From Phaseolus vulgaris (Eukaryota > Streptophyta > Magnoliopsida > Fabales > Fabaceae): a stretch of 64,000 nt of DNA. Made by a program: the position numbers and the translations under genes. The DNA lies in contig NC_023756.2 in assembly GCF_000499845.2 (NCBI RefSeq), positions 6,820,815 to 6,884,814 of the forward strand. The letters run 5' to 3'. Each line of letters opens with the position of its first letter. The stretch's first letter is position 1. The notes under the pieces are model-generated. The model did not search any database. It was given only the letters and a program-made list of their open reading frames with translations, and was not told the DNA's origin. Below are positions 32,752 through 42,668 of this stretch, piece after piece.

Positions 32752-33083
32752 GACTTGTCTAGCGAAAAGACTGAAAGAGCCTTCGTTAACACCGATCTAC
32801 GTGGCACTGACGCGGAATTCCAAGCGATTGTACTTTCTGCTGCTCTGACGCTCCACCAAACCCTTCAACCATCGTTCGACACGTGGCTTCATCAACGGCT
32901 CTCTTCATCTGCCGTTAGCGCTTCCTAAACTTATTTCGAAAACCCTTAAACCGGTTACGCTCCTACTGTTCCATCACTTTCTTCGCGCTTGCAAACGCTC
33001 TCACTTCCTTCTGCGAAAGCTCTTGACGTTCTTCAACGCTCTAAATCACCATCTCCCTTCACCGTCTTCCTGATCATCGAAAG

Positions 33084-33316
33084 GTAACTACTTTCCTTCA
33101 TCTGCTGGGTTTCCTTGCATTTTCACCGATTTGCATCATCCTGTAACTGCCTGGTGCATACGCTGTGGGTTGTTTTTCCATTTCTCCTTCTGCGTAACTT
33201 AGGGCTTTGTCGATCGTCGCGACGAACATACATTCGTTCATTTTTTCACCTTCCTTCTGTGATCGAGTCAGCCTCTGTAATCCCCTGATCGTTTTTTCTT
33301 TCTTCTTCCTTTGCAG
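33084..33316 (+). other. Intron in the 5' leader of the TE-2 antisense gene
   Basis: Donor aaag|gtaact at 33084 after a CT-rich leader (about 32940-33083); acceptor ttttgcag ending at 33316, 8 nt before the ATG at 33325. Size 233 bp, against 230 bp in TE-1. Confidence 0.6.
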
Positions 33317-33324
33317 TTGCTATC

Positions 33325-35342
33325 ATGACTCGCACAAAGATCACCCCGAACCCCCCTCCTTCAGCACGAAACCTTTCTTCACAAGCACACGACCCGACAC
33401 AAGTTCGTGGTGCTTCCTCTTCGCAGGCTGAGAGGCCTGCATCTTCCCAAACTGCCCTGGCTCAGGCGACTCCATCTAACGCTGGAGGAGCCCCCGTCCC
33501 TCTGCCAGACTTCAAAACTCTATACCCCTAGGCTAACCCAACCCTTCTAAAGGAGACCTCGTCGGTGAACACTGCGGGAGCAGTTCTGCGGTTGACTAAG
33601 GGGACGAGGCCTATCAATCGTTTCACAAGGAGCACGACGAGAGAATGATGGTGCTGCCTTGCCCCGCCGCTCTGCCAGTGTGTGCCGATGACAAAGTAAG
33701 CGCCGACGGGCCCTTCTGCTTCGTCTACACAACTTTCTTCAAGAAGGTCAAGCTCAGGTTCCCTCATACACTTATCCTTTTCTTCTCTGAGCTAACTCAT
33801 GCACTTTCGTTTCATGCAGACACCATGTTGGGTAAAAATATGCTCGCCGACTTAAAGGCGCTCGCCCGAAACCACGGGTTGGCGACCGGTTCCCAAACGG
33901 TGCCCAACTCGGCGGTCGAGAAGGCCATCGTTCATGGGCGATCACCGCCCAAGGAACCCACCCAGCGCAAGAAACTGGTCCTTAAGAGGCCTAAGCGAAA
34001 AGCCCCCCAAATCGTCCAAGAGGAGGAAGAAGAGGACGACGAGGTCACAGAGGATGGCCTTGTCACGAAAAGGAAGAGGGTGGCACCATCTTCTCCACCT
34101 GCTCCACCTGCTCCACCCCCTCTTCCAACCTCAACACCACCATCAACGCCTGCTCTTCCTCCCTCATCGCCAACACCACAAGCCCCTTCATCACCAGTCC
34201 AAGCAGTTCCATTGGCCACTGCGCCACCTGCAGCTGAGGCCCAAGAGCCAAATTTCTTGGAGGACCCCCCAAGCGCCTCTACGCCACATGTGTCAGCAGG
34301 AGGGGGCCCCCCTTCAAATACTTCAGCTGCAGGAAACGTTCCGATCGGGGATGAGGTTGCTCATACCTCTCCGATTATAATCACCGAATCCCCGATCCCG
34401 TCGCCACACCAGGAAGCAAACACTGAAAATCCTGCTAAGGAAGGTGGCGACGAGAACCCTCAACAAGCCCCCCTGGCGCCTCTCCAAGCCGCAAACCTTT
34501 CCATCGAGGTCACAAGGATGTGGGAACCTCTGACTGCTAAACTGAAAACCATAGCAGAGGATATCCCATCGATTATAACGAGGGCCGTGGAGAGCTCCAC
34601 CAGGAGGCTTCAAGACGATCTCTTCAACCTCAGGACTGAAAATAGCACTATGAAGGTCGAGGTGGAGAAGATGTCATTCAGCCTGACGCTCGCAGAAGTC
34701 GAACACTCCCGGGTGGAGGATGCCATGAATACCGAGCTCAGGCTGGCGCGCAAGGAAGCTGCTGACCTTCGCCGCAAAGTCCACGATCTTGCCCAAGAGA
34801 AAGTCGAGTTGGAAAGCAAGATCGTACCTCTCCGCGCCAAGGCGATTGACCTGGAGGCTCACATTCAAGCTGACGCCGCTAAGGTACAAAAGCTGGAGCA
34901 AAGGTCGATCGATCGCGAGAAGCTACTTGGGCAAGTAGAAAAAGCGAGGGACGACGCCATGGCTGATCTCGCCGAGGCAAACAAGGAAAAGGGAAAGATG
35001 GCTGCCGAGCTGACCCAAGCTCAAACGGAATCCAAGAAGGTTACTGACGACCTTCTCCATGCTCAAGAGACCAACGAACAACTCCGAAAACAGGTCGAAG
35101 AGCTGGAGCAGCAGAACAAGGAGCTCAAGAAACAGGTTGAAGAACTGCAAGGGCAAATTGAAGAACTTAAGCTAAGCTCTGCTCAGATTCTGGTTGCTGG
35201 ATTCGAAGCCACTCGGGAACAATTCGCATGTCTATTCCCCGATCTCGACCTCAGCATGGTGTCGTTAAACAACGAAGTAGTAGATGGAAAGGTCGTTCCC
35301 GCCGAAGACTTAACCAACTCCACCTCATCTGCTACTTTATAA
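33325..35342 (+). pseudogene. Antisense gene of TE-2 (aORF), internally deleted
   Basis: Starts MTRTKITPNPPP, like the TE-1 gene (MTRTNAEPD). A TAG at 33529-33531 follows LYP, where TE-1 has a Trp codon. A frame change follows, the conserved domain stops after RFPHT (about 33770), and the next recognisable point is an intron acceptor (tttcatgcag ending 33819), so about 150-200 codons and most of the second intron are lost. Exon 2 is open from there to 35342: a basic RKKLVLKRPKRK patch, an acidic run, a Pro/Ser-rich linker, a long coiled coil (about 34640-35200) and the shared tail VDGKVVPAEDL. A shortened protein from the 33645 ATG is conceivable. Confidence 0.8.
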
Positions 35343-35936
35343 TTTCGCTTGTATATACCTTGTAATAAAAACTCGTGCATATGTGTTTTGAACAGATACT
35401 TATTTCAATCACAAAACTTGGATATTCTTTCTTCTGACTTCTTTAAGCGCTTTCACCTTCTTTGTATGTTTAACTTTGTCGGTCTTAACTTAACGATTTC
35501 GCAAACACAACCTTTTGACTTTAACTGCCTCGCACCACTTCAAATTTAAGCAATAATCGCTTTAAACAACTTGTACTCTTGAGGCACTAACCTTATCATA
35601 AGAATACCTTCCAAGCAACGAACTGCAACTCAATCATTGGCTCAAACAACGTCCCACTCGACCTGCTTTATCAAACAAGTCTTTCAATCTTCTCGCCGTG
35701 TTTGAACTTTTCCCGATCGCCAAGACCTCTTGGTAACACCAGCTTTTCCTAGCCTCATGCTTTGGCAATCGTTTCTTTATCTGGGGTAGAAACGCCCTTT
35801 GGGATCTTCCTTTTCCCCCGTGAACTTCATTGCAAAAGACCGGCTGACTAGGCGTTCTCTTCGAACCTACCTTAGCCACCCTTCAAGCTTCTTCCACCCT
35901 CTTCGCCATACCTGAACTCGTCCGAGACGAGAAGGA
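35343..35936. other. TE-2 non-coding segment, 3' side of the antisense gene
   Basis: No open frame of interest on either strand. Probably the 3' untranslated region of the antisense transcript. ttgtaataaaaac at 35359 may serve as its polyadenylation signal. Confidence 0.4.
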
Positions 35937-36560
35937 TTTTATCTTGCCTATGCTCGCACATAAGCGAGAAGGTCTTTAACTCGCCTGAACTCGCTCAACG
36001 GCGAGAAGGTCTTTTGACTCGCCTGAACTCGCTCAACGGCGAGAAGGACTTTATATGGTGCCTCAACTTGCCCAGGGTGTACATCTCCTCCCCCCTGGAT
36101 GCACTGAGGACCTTTTCTTTCTCTCGCCTGCACTCGCTCGACGGCGAGGAGGTCTTTAACTGGCCTTAGCTCGCACAACGGCGAGAAGGACTTTATCTGG
36201 TGCCTCAACTTGCCCAGGGTGTACATCTCCTCCCCCCTGGATGCACTGAGGACCCTTTCTTTCTCTCGCCTGCACTCGCTCGACGGCGAGGAGGTCTTTA
36301 ACTTGCCTCTACACTGCCCCAGGAGTTACATCTTCTCGCTCCCAGAAACACGGAGGACTTTTTCTCTTTCTCGCCTGCACTCGCTCGACGGCGAGGAGGT
36401 CTTTAACTTGCCTCTACACTGCCCCAGGAGTTACATCTTCTCGCTCCCAGAAACACGGAGGACTTTAAAACTTAACTGGTGCCTCCAATCGCCGAAAAAC
36501 GATGAGGACTTAAAACTTAACTCGTGCCTCCAATCGCCGAAAAACGATGAGGACTTAAAA
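35937..36560. repeat. Compound tandem array between pol and the antisense gene of TE-2
   Basis: Nested units. A short hairpin-like module (ctcgcc, spacer with ctcgctc, acggcgag, then aaggtctttaac) occurs about seven times. A unit of about 135 bp (with cagggtgtacatctcctccc and ctggatgcactgaggacc) occurs twice at about 36040-36255. A unit of about 105 bp (gccccaggagttacatcttc) occurs twice at 36267-36470. A 47 bp unit (ccaatcgccgaaaaacgatg) occurs twice at 36471-36560. Confidence 0.85.
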
Positions 36561-36700
36561 CTTTTTAGAAAGCACGCGATATATCTTTTCTTACCTTGAG
36601 TCATGTACAAATGACAAGGTCTTTCTTCAAAACTTTTGAAAATGGCACACATGCAATCTGAAAACACCTTATACTTCGAAAACTCTTCTTTTATTGGGTG

Positions 36701-36736
36701 GCCTCATTAAAAACCCTCCTTAGGGAAAAAAGAGTG
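36701..36736 (-). promoter_or_regulatory. Conserved post-pol hairpin motif (TE-2)
   Basis: On the minus strand: CACTCTTTTTTCCCT, AAGG, AGGGTTTTTAATGAGG. Same stem and T-rich flanks as TE-3, with a different loop. It lies about 70 nt after the pol stop codon. Confidence 0.55.
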
Positions 36737-36803
36737 CCCCCTTCAAACTGTTTAACAGAGACATTGTAATATAACATTGTGTTTGTCTTTACTTACAAAG
36801 CTC

Positions 36804-39800
36804 TTAACTATAGTACAACTTCAGGTGTGTGGCGTTCCAGGTGCGAGGAATCGCCCCTCCTTCCAGCGTCTCTAAGCGGTAGGCCCCGTTCCCGAGCGCC
36901 TCGGTTATTCTGAACGGTCCAGTCCACTTGGGTGATAGTTTATTCTCCATCTCGTACTGGTGGGCCTTCCTCATCACCAGATCGCCTTCTCTAAACTGCC
37001 TTGGCGTCACCTTTGAGTTGTATCTTCGCTCGATCCTCCTCTTCACCGCCTCAGCCTTCAGCCTCGCCTCTTCCCTGACTTCATCCAGCAGATCCAGGTT
37101 CAGCCTTCTCTCTTCATTCGAGTCTTCCTCTACAAAGTTCTGGAATCTCGGCGAGCTCTCCTGGATCTCCACCGGAATCATGGCGTCACACCCATAGACC
37201 AAGCTAAACGGGGTCTCATGGGTTCCTGACTGCTCGGTGGTGTGGTACGCCCAAACTATACGGGGCACCTCCTCAGCCCAACTTCCCTTGGCTTTCTCAA
37301 GCCTTCTCTTCAAACCTCTCAACAACACCCGATTAGCTGATTCCACCTGGCCATTTGTTTGAGGGTGCTCGACGGATGCAAACACTTGTTGAATTCCTAC
37401 CCCTTCGCAAAGCTTCTTCAACAGGTGGCTTGCAAACTGCGTCCCATTATCTGACACCAGGCGCTTAGGCACTCCAAACCGGCACACGATGTTCTTCCAC
37501 ACAAAACCTTCGATCTTGTGTGCGGTGATCTGGGCCACTGGTTCTGCTTCAATCCACTTGGTGAAATACTCAATCGCCACCACCAAGTACTTCATTTGCC
37601 TGATCGCCAGCGGGAAAGGTCCCAGGATGTCGATCCCCCAAGTATGAAACGGCCAAGGGCTATAGATCGACTTCAACTCCTCGGGAGGTGCCTTGTGCCA
37701 ATCGGCGTGCTGCTGGCATTGTTTACAACATTGGGCATATTTCTTGCAATCTTCTCTCATAGATGGCCAGTAGTAGCCTGCACGGAGAGTCCTCGCGGCC
37801 AGAGCTCGACCCCCGACGTGGCTTCCACATATACCTTCGTGGAGCTCTGCCATAATTCTCGTGCACTTCTCGCCGTGTATACATTCCAGGAGTGGGTGAG
37901 TGAACCCAAACCTGTACAGATCGCCATCAATCAATGTATACTTGCTGGAATTTTTCTTTACCTTCCTAGCTTCTGTTGGATCCAGCGGGAGGAGGCCATC
38001 TGCCAAGCACCGCTTGTACTGTGTTATCCAAGTGTCTGGCTCATGGGCGGCGCAGACCTGCACCACGTCCACCTTCTCTCCTCGACATGCTCTAACTCTC
38101 GGCGATCTCAGGGTTTCTTGCGTCAAAGACTTATGGCTTCTCGCTGCTCTCTCCGTCGACCTGCTTATCTGAAGGACCAGGTGATCTGCTACAAATGCCC
38201 TCGGCGTCTTCAGGGTTTCTTGAATCACCGTCCTTTGCCTACCCCCCTTGCCTGAGCTGGCGAGCTTAGCTAGCAAGTCAGCTCGGGCATTCTGCTCTCG
38301 GGGCACATGCACTACTTCAAAAGAGGCAAAGGAACTCTTCAATTCCTGCACATACGCCAAGTAAGCCGCCATTTGTGGATCTTTAGCCTGGAACTCGCCT
38401 GTTACTTGCCATGTGACTAGCAGCGAGTCACTCTTAGCCATCAGAACCCTAGCCCCCATCTCCTTGGCCAGCAAAATCCCGGCGATCAGCGCCTCATACT
38501 CTGCTTGATTGTTGCTGGCTTTAAAGGCAAACCTCAAAGATTGCTCAATCAGTACGCCGTTGGGTCCTTCCAATATGACTCCAGCACCGCTACCCTGCTG
38601 GTTCGACGATCCATCCACCGAGAGTACCCAGTGGAAATCGTCTCCTTCAACCCGCGTCGCCTCTGATGAGAGCTCGACCACAAAATCTGCAAAGATTTGC
38701 TCCTTGATCGGGCCTCGGGGCTCATACTTAATATCAAACTCTGACAACTCTACCGCCCACTTCACCATCCTTCCCGCAATGTCGGGTTTCTTCAAGACCT
38801 TCTGGATGGGCAGGTCAGTCATCACCAGTATTGTGAAACTGTGGAAGTAGTGGCGCAACCTCCTCGCCGAAAACACCACAGCTAGCGCAGCCTTCTCCAG
38901 GGTCTGATATCTCGTTTCTGGGCCCTGCAACACTTTGCTCACAAAATAAATAGGCTTCTGAGCCTGATCTTGATCCTGGGCGAGCACCGCACTCACCGCC
39001 CTCTCAGTCACAGCGAAATACAACCTGAGAGGGATACCCGCCAGTGGTTTGCACAGAACCGGCGGGCTCGCCAGATACTCTTTTAGCTTGACGAAAGCTT
39101 CCTCGCATTCTTTCGTCCAAGCGAACTTGTTATTGCGCCGCAGACATTGGAAATAGGGATGCCCCTTTTCTCCGCTAGCTGACACGAAGCGAGATAGGGC
39201 TGCCATCCGACCTGTCAGCTGCTGGACTTCTTTCACCGTAGTCGGGCTTCTCATCGCCAAAATGGCGGCACACTTGTCTGGGTTAGCTTCTATCCCCCTT
39301 TCAGTCAAGAGAAAACCCAAGAACTTTCCAGCCTCCACGCCGAAAATGCATTTCTCCGGGTTGAGCTTTAACTTGAACTTGGCGATCGTCGTTGACAATT
39401 CTTCCAAGTCTGCAACGTGCTTGCTTTTCTCCTGCGAGGTCACGACCATGTCATCGATGTAGGCTTGCACGTTCCTTCCCAGCATTGGTGCAAGTACTCT
39501 ATCCATCAACCTCTGGTACGTGGCCCCCGCGTTCTTCAGCCCAAACGGCATCACCTTATAGCAGTAGCACGACCTCTCCGTCATGAAGGCTGTTTTTTCT
39601 TCATCCATGGGATGCATCTTGATCTGATTATAGCCCGAGAAGGCATCCAGGAAACTCAGCAGCTTGCACCCTGCAGCACTATCGACCAGGGCATCAATGC
39701 TTGGTAAAGGATACGAATCCTTTGGGCAAGCTTTGTTCAGATCGGTGAAATCGACGCACATGCGCCATTTCCCGTTGCTCTTCTTCACCAGTACGACATT

Positions 39801-41060
39801 TGCCAACCATTCAGGGTACTGGACTTCCCTGATGTGGCCTGCAGCGAGGAGTTTCTGTGTTTCGTCCCTAATCGCCTGCCTCCTCTCTTCATTGAATTTT
39901 CTACTCCTCTGTCGCACCGGTCTCACCATGTTGTCCATCGCCAGATGATGGCACAAGAAGTCGGGATCGATCCCGGGCATGTCCGAAGCGGACCAAGCAA
40001 ACGCGTCCAGATGCCGCTCAATCACCTTGGCGATCTGGTCCTGGAGATCGACCTCCAGAGATCTTCCGAGCTTGAAGATTTTCCCTCCGATCTCCTTTTC
40101 GAGCCACTGTTCAACGGGTTTGGGCCTGGATTCTCTGGCGATCACCGCCTTGGCGATTCCCAGTTTTCTCGCTTCCTCGGGGCGATTCCGCGCCTCTTCC
40201 TCCTCCAGGCCAGCATTTCTCTCCCCTAGCTCAGCGTCTATCATCTCTACATCCCTTCCGGCGGCCTCCTCTGATACTGGCGGTCTGGGCTTCACACCGG
40301 GAGGTGGGGTGGTTGTTACATAGCTCACTGATCTTTTGTTTTTCAGGCTATTCTCATAGCACCTTTTCGCTTCTTTCTGATCCGACTTGATCGTGATCAC
40401 CACCCCTTCCATGGACGGCAGCTTCACTTTCATGTGCCGAGTCGATGGAATGGCGCCTATCCTGTTAAGAGTGGGCCTACCCAACAGGATGTTATATGCT
40501 GAAGGGGCGTTTACGATGAGGTACTTGATTTTCTCCGTCCTCGACCCGGCCTCATCTGTAAACGTGGTTCTCAGCTCAATGTACCCCCTGACCTCCACCT
40601 GGTCACCAGCGAATCCATATAAGCACCCTCCATAGGGCCTTAGCTGGTCAAGGGGCAATTCCAGCTGCGTGAAAGTCGGCCAGAACATCACGTCTGCCGA
40701 GCTTCCTTGGTCCACCAGAACTCTGTGGACCTTCCTCCCTGCTGTTATCAACGAAATAACAATGGGATCGTTGTCATGAGGCACAACGTCCCGAAGATCC
40801 TGCTTTGTGAACGTAATGTCCACTTCCGGCGAGTGATCTTCAAACATGTCCACTGCCATCACCGATCGCGCATACTTTTTCCTCTGCGATGCGGTGCATC
40901 CACCACCTGAGAAACCCCTTGCAATGGTGTGGATCTCCCCGTGGATTGGCATCTCGTGTTGCTGGGCTTCTCCACCTGCTGGCTGGGAACTCGATGCTCC
41001 CCCCGTCCTCCTGTCCAGCAGATAGTCATTTAGGAACCCGCTCTTAACCAGATCGTCGAG
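36804..41060 (-). CDS. pol of TE-2: protease, reverse transcriptase, two RNase H domains, integrase
   Basis: The frame is open for 1418 codons after the gag amber codon. The first ATG is at 40952. Numbering from that Met: protease active site DQGSSAD at about 81; RT about 335-560 with LDAFSGYNQ (Asp 436) and YIDD (498-501); a first, connection-like RNase H about 610-760; a second RNase H about 776-900 with Asp 780, Glu 820, Asp 842 and Asp 891; integrase with H-H-C-C zinc residues (1038, 1045, 1075, 1079) and the catalytic triad Asp 1108, Asp 1168, Glu 1204; and an SH3-like C-terminal part (LSPKWTGPFRI). No stops or gaps. It shares gag's frame, so it probably needs stop readthrough. Function: makes and inserts element cDNA. 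Confidence 0.93.
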   Translation of the reverse strand, partial: LDDLVKSGFLNDYLLDRRTGGASSSQPAGGEAQQHEMPIHGEIHTIARGFSGGGCTASQRKKYARSVMAVDMFEDHSPEVDITFTKQDLRDVVPHDNDPIVISLITAGRKVHRVLVDQGSSADVMFWPTFTQLELPLDQLRPYGGCLYGFAGDQVEVRGYIELRTTFTDEAGSRTEKIKYLIVNAPSAYNILLGRPTLNRIGAIPSTRHMKVKLPSMEGVVITIKSDQKEAKRCYENSLKNKRSVSYVTTTPPPGVKPRPPVSEEAAGRDVEMIDAELGERNAGLEEEEARNRPEEARKLGIAKAVIARESRPKPVEQWLEKEIGGKIFKLGRSLEVDLQDQIAKVIERHLDAFAWSASDMPGIDPDFLCHHLAMDNMVRPVRQRSRKFNEERRQAIRDETQKLLAAGHIREVQYPEWLANVVLVKKSNGKWRMCVDFTDLNKACPKDSYPLPSIDALVDSAAGCKLLSFLDAFSGYNQIKMHPMDEEKTAFMTERSCYCYKVMPFGLKNAGATYQRLMDRVLAPMLGRNVQAYIDDMVVTSQEKSKHVADLEELSTTIAKFKLKLNPEKCIFGVEAGKFLGFLLTERGIEANPDKCAAILAMRSPTTVKEVQQLTGRMAALSRFVSASGEKGHPYFQCLRRNNKFAWTKECEEAFVKLKEYLASPPVLCKPLAGIPLRLYFAVTERAVSAVLAQDQDQAQKPIYFVSKVLQGPETRYQTLEKAALAVVFSARRLRHYFHSFTILVMTDLPIQKVLKKPDIAGRMVKWAVELSEFDIKYEPRGPIKEQIFADFVVELSSEATRVEGDDFHWVLSVDGSSNQQGSGAGVILEGPNGVLIEQSLRFAFKASNNQAEYEALIAGILLAKEMGARVLMAKSDSLLVTWQVTGEFQAKDPQMAAYLAYVQELKSSFASFEVVHVPREQNARADLLAKLASSGKGGRQRTVIQETLKTPRAFVADHLVLQISRSTERAARSHKSLTQETLRSPRVRACRGEKVDVVQVCAAHEPDTWITQYKRCLADGLLPLDPTEARKVKKNSSKYTLIDGDLYRFGFTHPLLECIHGEKCTRIMAELHEGICGSHVGGRALAARTLRAGYYWPSMREDCKKYAQCCKQCQQHADWHKAPPEELKSIYSPWPFHTWGIDILGPFPLAIRQMKYLVVAIEYFTKWIEAEPVAQITAHKIEGFVWKNIVCRFGVPKRLVSDNGTQFASHLLKKLCEGVGIQQVFASVEHPQTNGQVESANRVLLRGLKRRLEKAKGSWAEEVPRIVWAYHTTEQSGTHETPFSLVYGCDAMIPVEIQESSPRFQNFVEEDSNEERRLNLDLLDEVREEARLKAEAVKRRIERRYNSKVTPRQFREGDLVMRKAHQYEMENKLSPKWTGPFRITEALGNGAYRLETLEGGAIPRTWNATHLKLYYS

Positions 41061-42257
41061 CTAGTATCCTAAAGACAAACACGAGTCCAGGTTGTGGCCA
41101 AAACACTGGTGGAACTCGCACCAGGCGTCCGGCTTTGACCCCAGCACCTTGTCTCCCACCTTCTCGGGCGCCTTCAACCTAGCAGATATGTTAGGGATAG
41201 CGATCAAGTCCGCTAGTCCCATGACGAATTTGTGCTTAGGCGGGCGATTGTATTCCCGGCGTGCTGGTTGTTGGCGTGCTGGTTGTTGGCGCGCTTGGCT
41301 TCTTCCCTTATTTCTCATATCGTAAGGATAGCGAGTCCTTTGGTCTTTTCTGGCCGCCGCCGCCGTTTCCAGCACCCTCTGCGGCTGGATCCTGGTCTGG
41401 GCGCGTGGCCTGGCGGGAGCCACGCTGCCTCTCTTCTCGGCGACTTCACTCTCGTCGACGATGTGGGCCACCGCAAGTCGCCTGACTTCAGCAAACGTCG
41501 CTGGATGAGCCCTGATCAAGGCCTCGCAGAATGGCCCTGGCTGCACGCCCTTCTTGAAGGCATAGACCAGCATTTCTTCATCCTTGGCCGGCGATCTGAC
41601 CATCTGCGCTCCGAAGCGATTGAGGTAGTCTCTGAGGGACTCCCCATGGTACTGCCTTATGTCAAACAGATCATAGGACACCCTGGGCGGTGCCTTATTC
41701 ACAATGTATTGCTCGACAAAGATTTTCGAGAATTGTTGAAAATTGGTTATGTGGCCATTAGGCAGGCTCACAAACCACTCCATCGCCGTTCCCTGGAGCG
41801 TACTCACGAACATCTTGCAGTAGACGGCGTCTGACCCTCCCGACAGCATCATCTGCGTGTGGAACGTGGTCAGATGAGCCTCTGGATCCTCCACGCCGGT
41901 AAAAACAGCTTTAACCGGAACCACGCTCGTGGGAATTGGCGTGTCGGTAATCGCCTGAACAAAAGGCATTGGGAAAACACGAGGTGGCGTCGACGGTGCC
42001 ACCTCTTCAGCAGAAGAACGTCCCTGCTGCTCCTGAAGAGCTCGACGCAGCTCCTCAGTTACCTTGCTAAGCTCCTCGTTCCTGGCGCGAGAGGCGACCA
42101 GGTCCTCATGTATCCTCGCCTGCTCTACGCGCGAGGCTTCCACAGTTGCCTGCAACGAGCGCATCATCTCTGCCATCTGCGCCATGGTCATGGCGGCGTC
42201 GCCTTCAGCAGCGACAGGCGCCACGGGACTGGAGCGATTGCTTCGCATTTTTCTCAT
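41061..42257 (-). CDS. gag of TE-2, ending at an in-frame TAG
   Basis: About 398 codons from the ATG at 42257 (a second ATG at 42248 is also possible). The N-terminus is a coiled coil (RARNEELSKVTEELRRALQE). The capsid core has FTGVEDPEAHLTTFHTQM and SYDLFDIRQYHGESLRDYLNR. A basic Arg/Gln-rich stretch with AARQQPARQQPARRE-like repeats precedes a Tat-type zinc knuckle WCEFHQCFGHNLDSC (C-x2-H-x4-H-x4-C). The TAG at 41063-41061 comes seven codons after the last Cys, and the pol frame continues without shift. Gag packages element RNA in virus-like particles. Confidence 0.9.
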   Translation of the reverse strand: MRKMRSNRSSPVAPVAAEGDAAMTMAQMAEMMRSLQATVEASRVEQARIHEDLVASRARNEELSKVTEELRRALQEQQGRSSAEEVAPSTPPRVFPMPFVQAITDTPIPTSVVPVKAVFTGVEDPEAHLTTFHTQMMLSGGSDAVYCKMFVSTLQGTAMEWFVSLPNGHITNFQQFSKIFVEQYIVNKAPPRVSYDLFDIRQYHGESLRDYLNRFGAQMVRSPAKDEEMLVYAFKKGVQPGPFCEALIRAHPATFAEVRRLAVAHIVDESEVAEKRGSVAPARPRAQTRIQPQRVLETAAAARKDQRTRYPYDMRNKGRSQARQQPARQQPARREYNRPPKHKFVMGLADLIAIPNISARLKAPEKVGDKVLGSKPDAWCEFHQCFGHNLDSCLSLGY

Positions 42258-42648
42258 TAACTTCAGCGAACCACAGGAATACAGCAAACAACACTTCAAC
42301 CACGATCGGCTTCAGCGATCAATCGGAGAAAACTCAAGAAACTGCGCAAGAACTTCAAGAACACCGCAAACCTTCGAAGAAAAGCACAACTTCACCAAAA
42401 AAAACCACCGTTTCCCCGCGGACAGCCAAACAAACGAAAGAACTCGAACTTCCACCAAACAGATTGCGCGCAAGCAACAAAAGACCTCACTCCACCGATC
42501 GAAGAGCCAAGCGAACGGTTAAAAACGCGGATTCACCGAACGAAACTAAAAAAAAACTACGAACGACGGTTGCACCAGCACACAACCACGCCGAAAACCT
42601 CGAAAACTTCCACGAACTCACGCTGTGGATGGGAGCAAGCTTTACACG
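42258..42648 (-). other. Leader between primer site and gag of TE-2
   Basis: About 390 bp with no open frame of interest on the coding strand. Rich in short AAAC/GAAA runs. It probably contains packaging signals, but none is recognisable. Confidence 0.4.
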
Positions 42649-42649
42649 G

Positions 42650-42668
42650 CCCCACGGTGGGCGCCTGA
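42650..42668 (-). other. Primer-binding site of TE-2
   Basis: On the minus strand TCAGGCGCCCACCGTGGGGC follows the LTR end GGATCA. It differs from TE-1 and TE-3 only in its first bases (TCA for TTT or TTG). Confidence 0.75.

Noticed and set aside
32175..32928. Open frames of 71-145 codons in the TE-2 LTRs (also 42893-43485)
   Set aside because: They follow LTR identity, run through the TATA box and U5, and match no protein family.
37518..40910. Plus-strand frames up to 245 codons opposite TE-2 pol
   Set aside because: Shadows of a 1418-codon minus-strand frame with clear catalytic motifs. The antisense frames have no recognisable domains.
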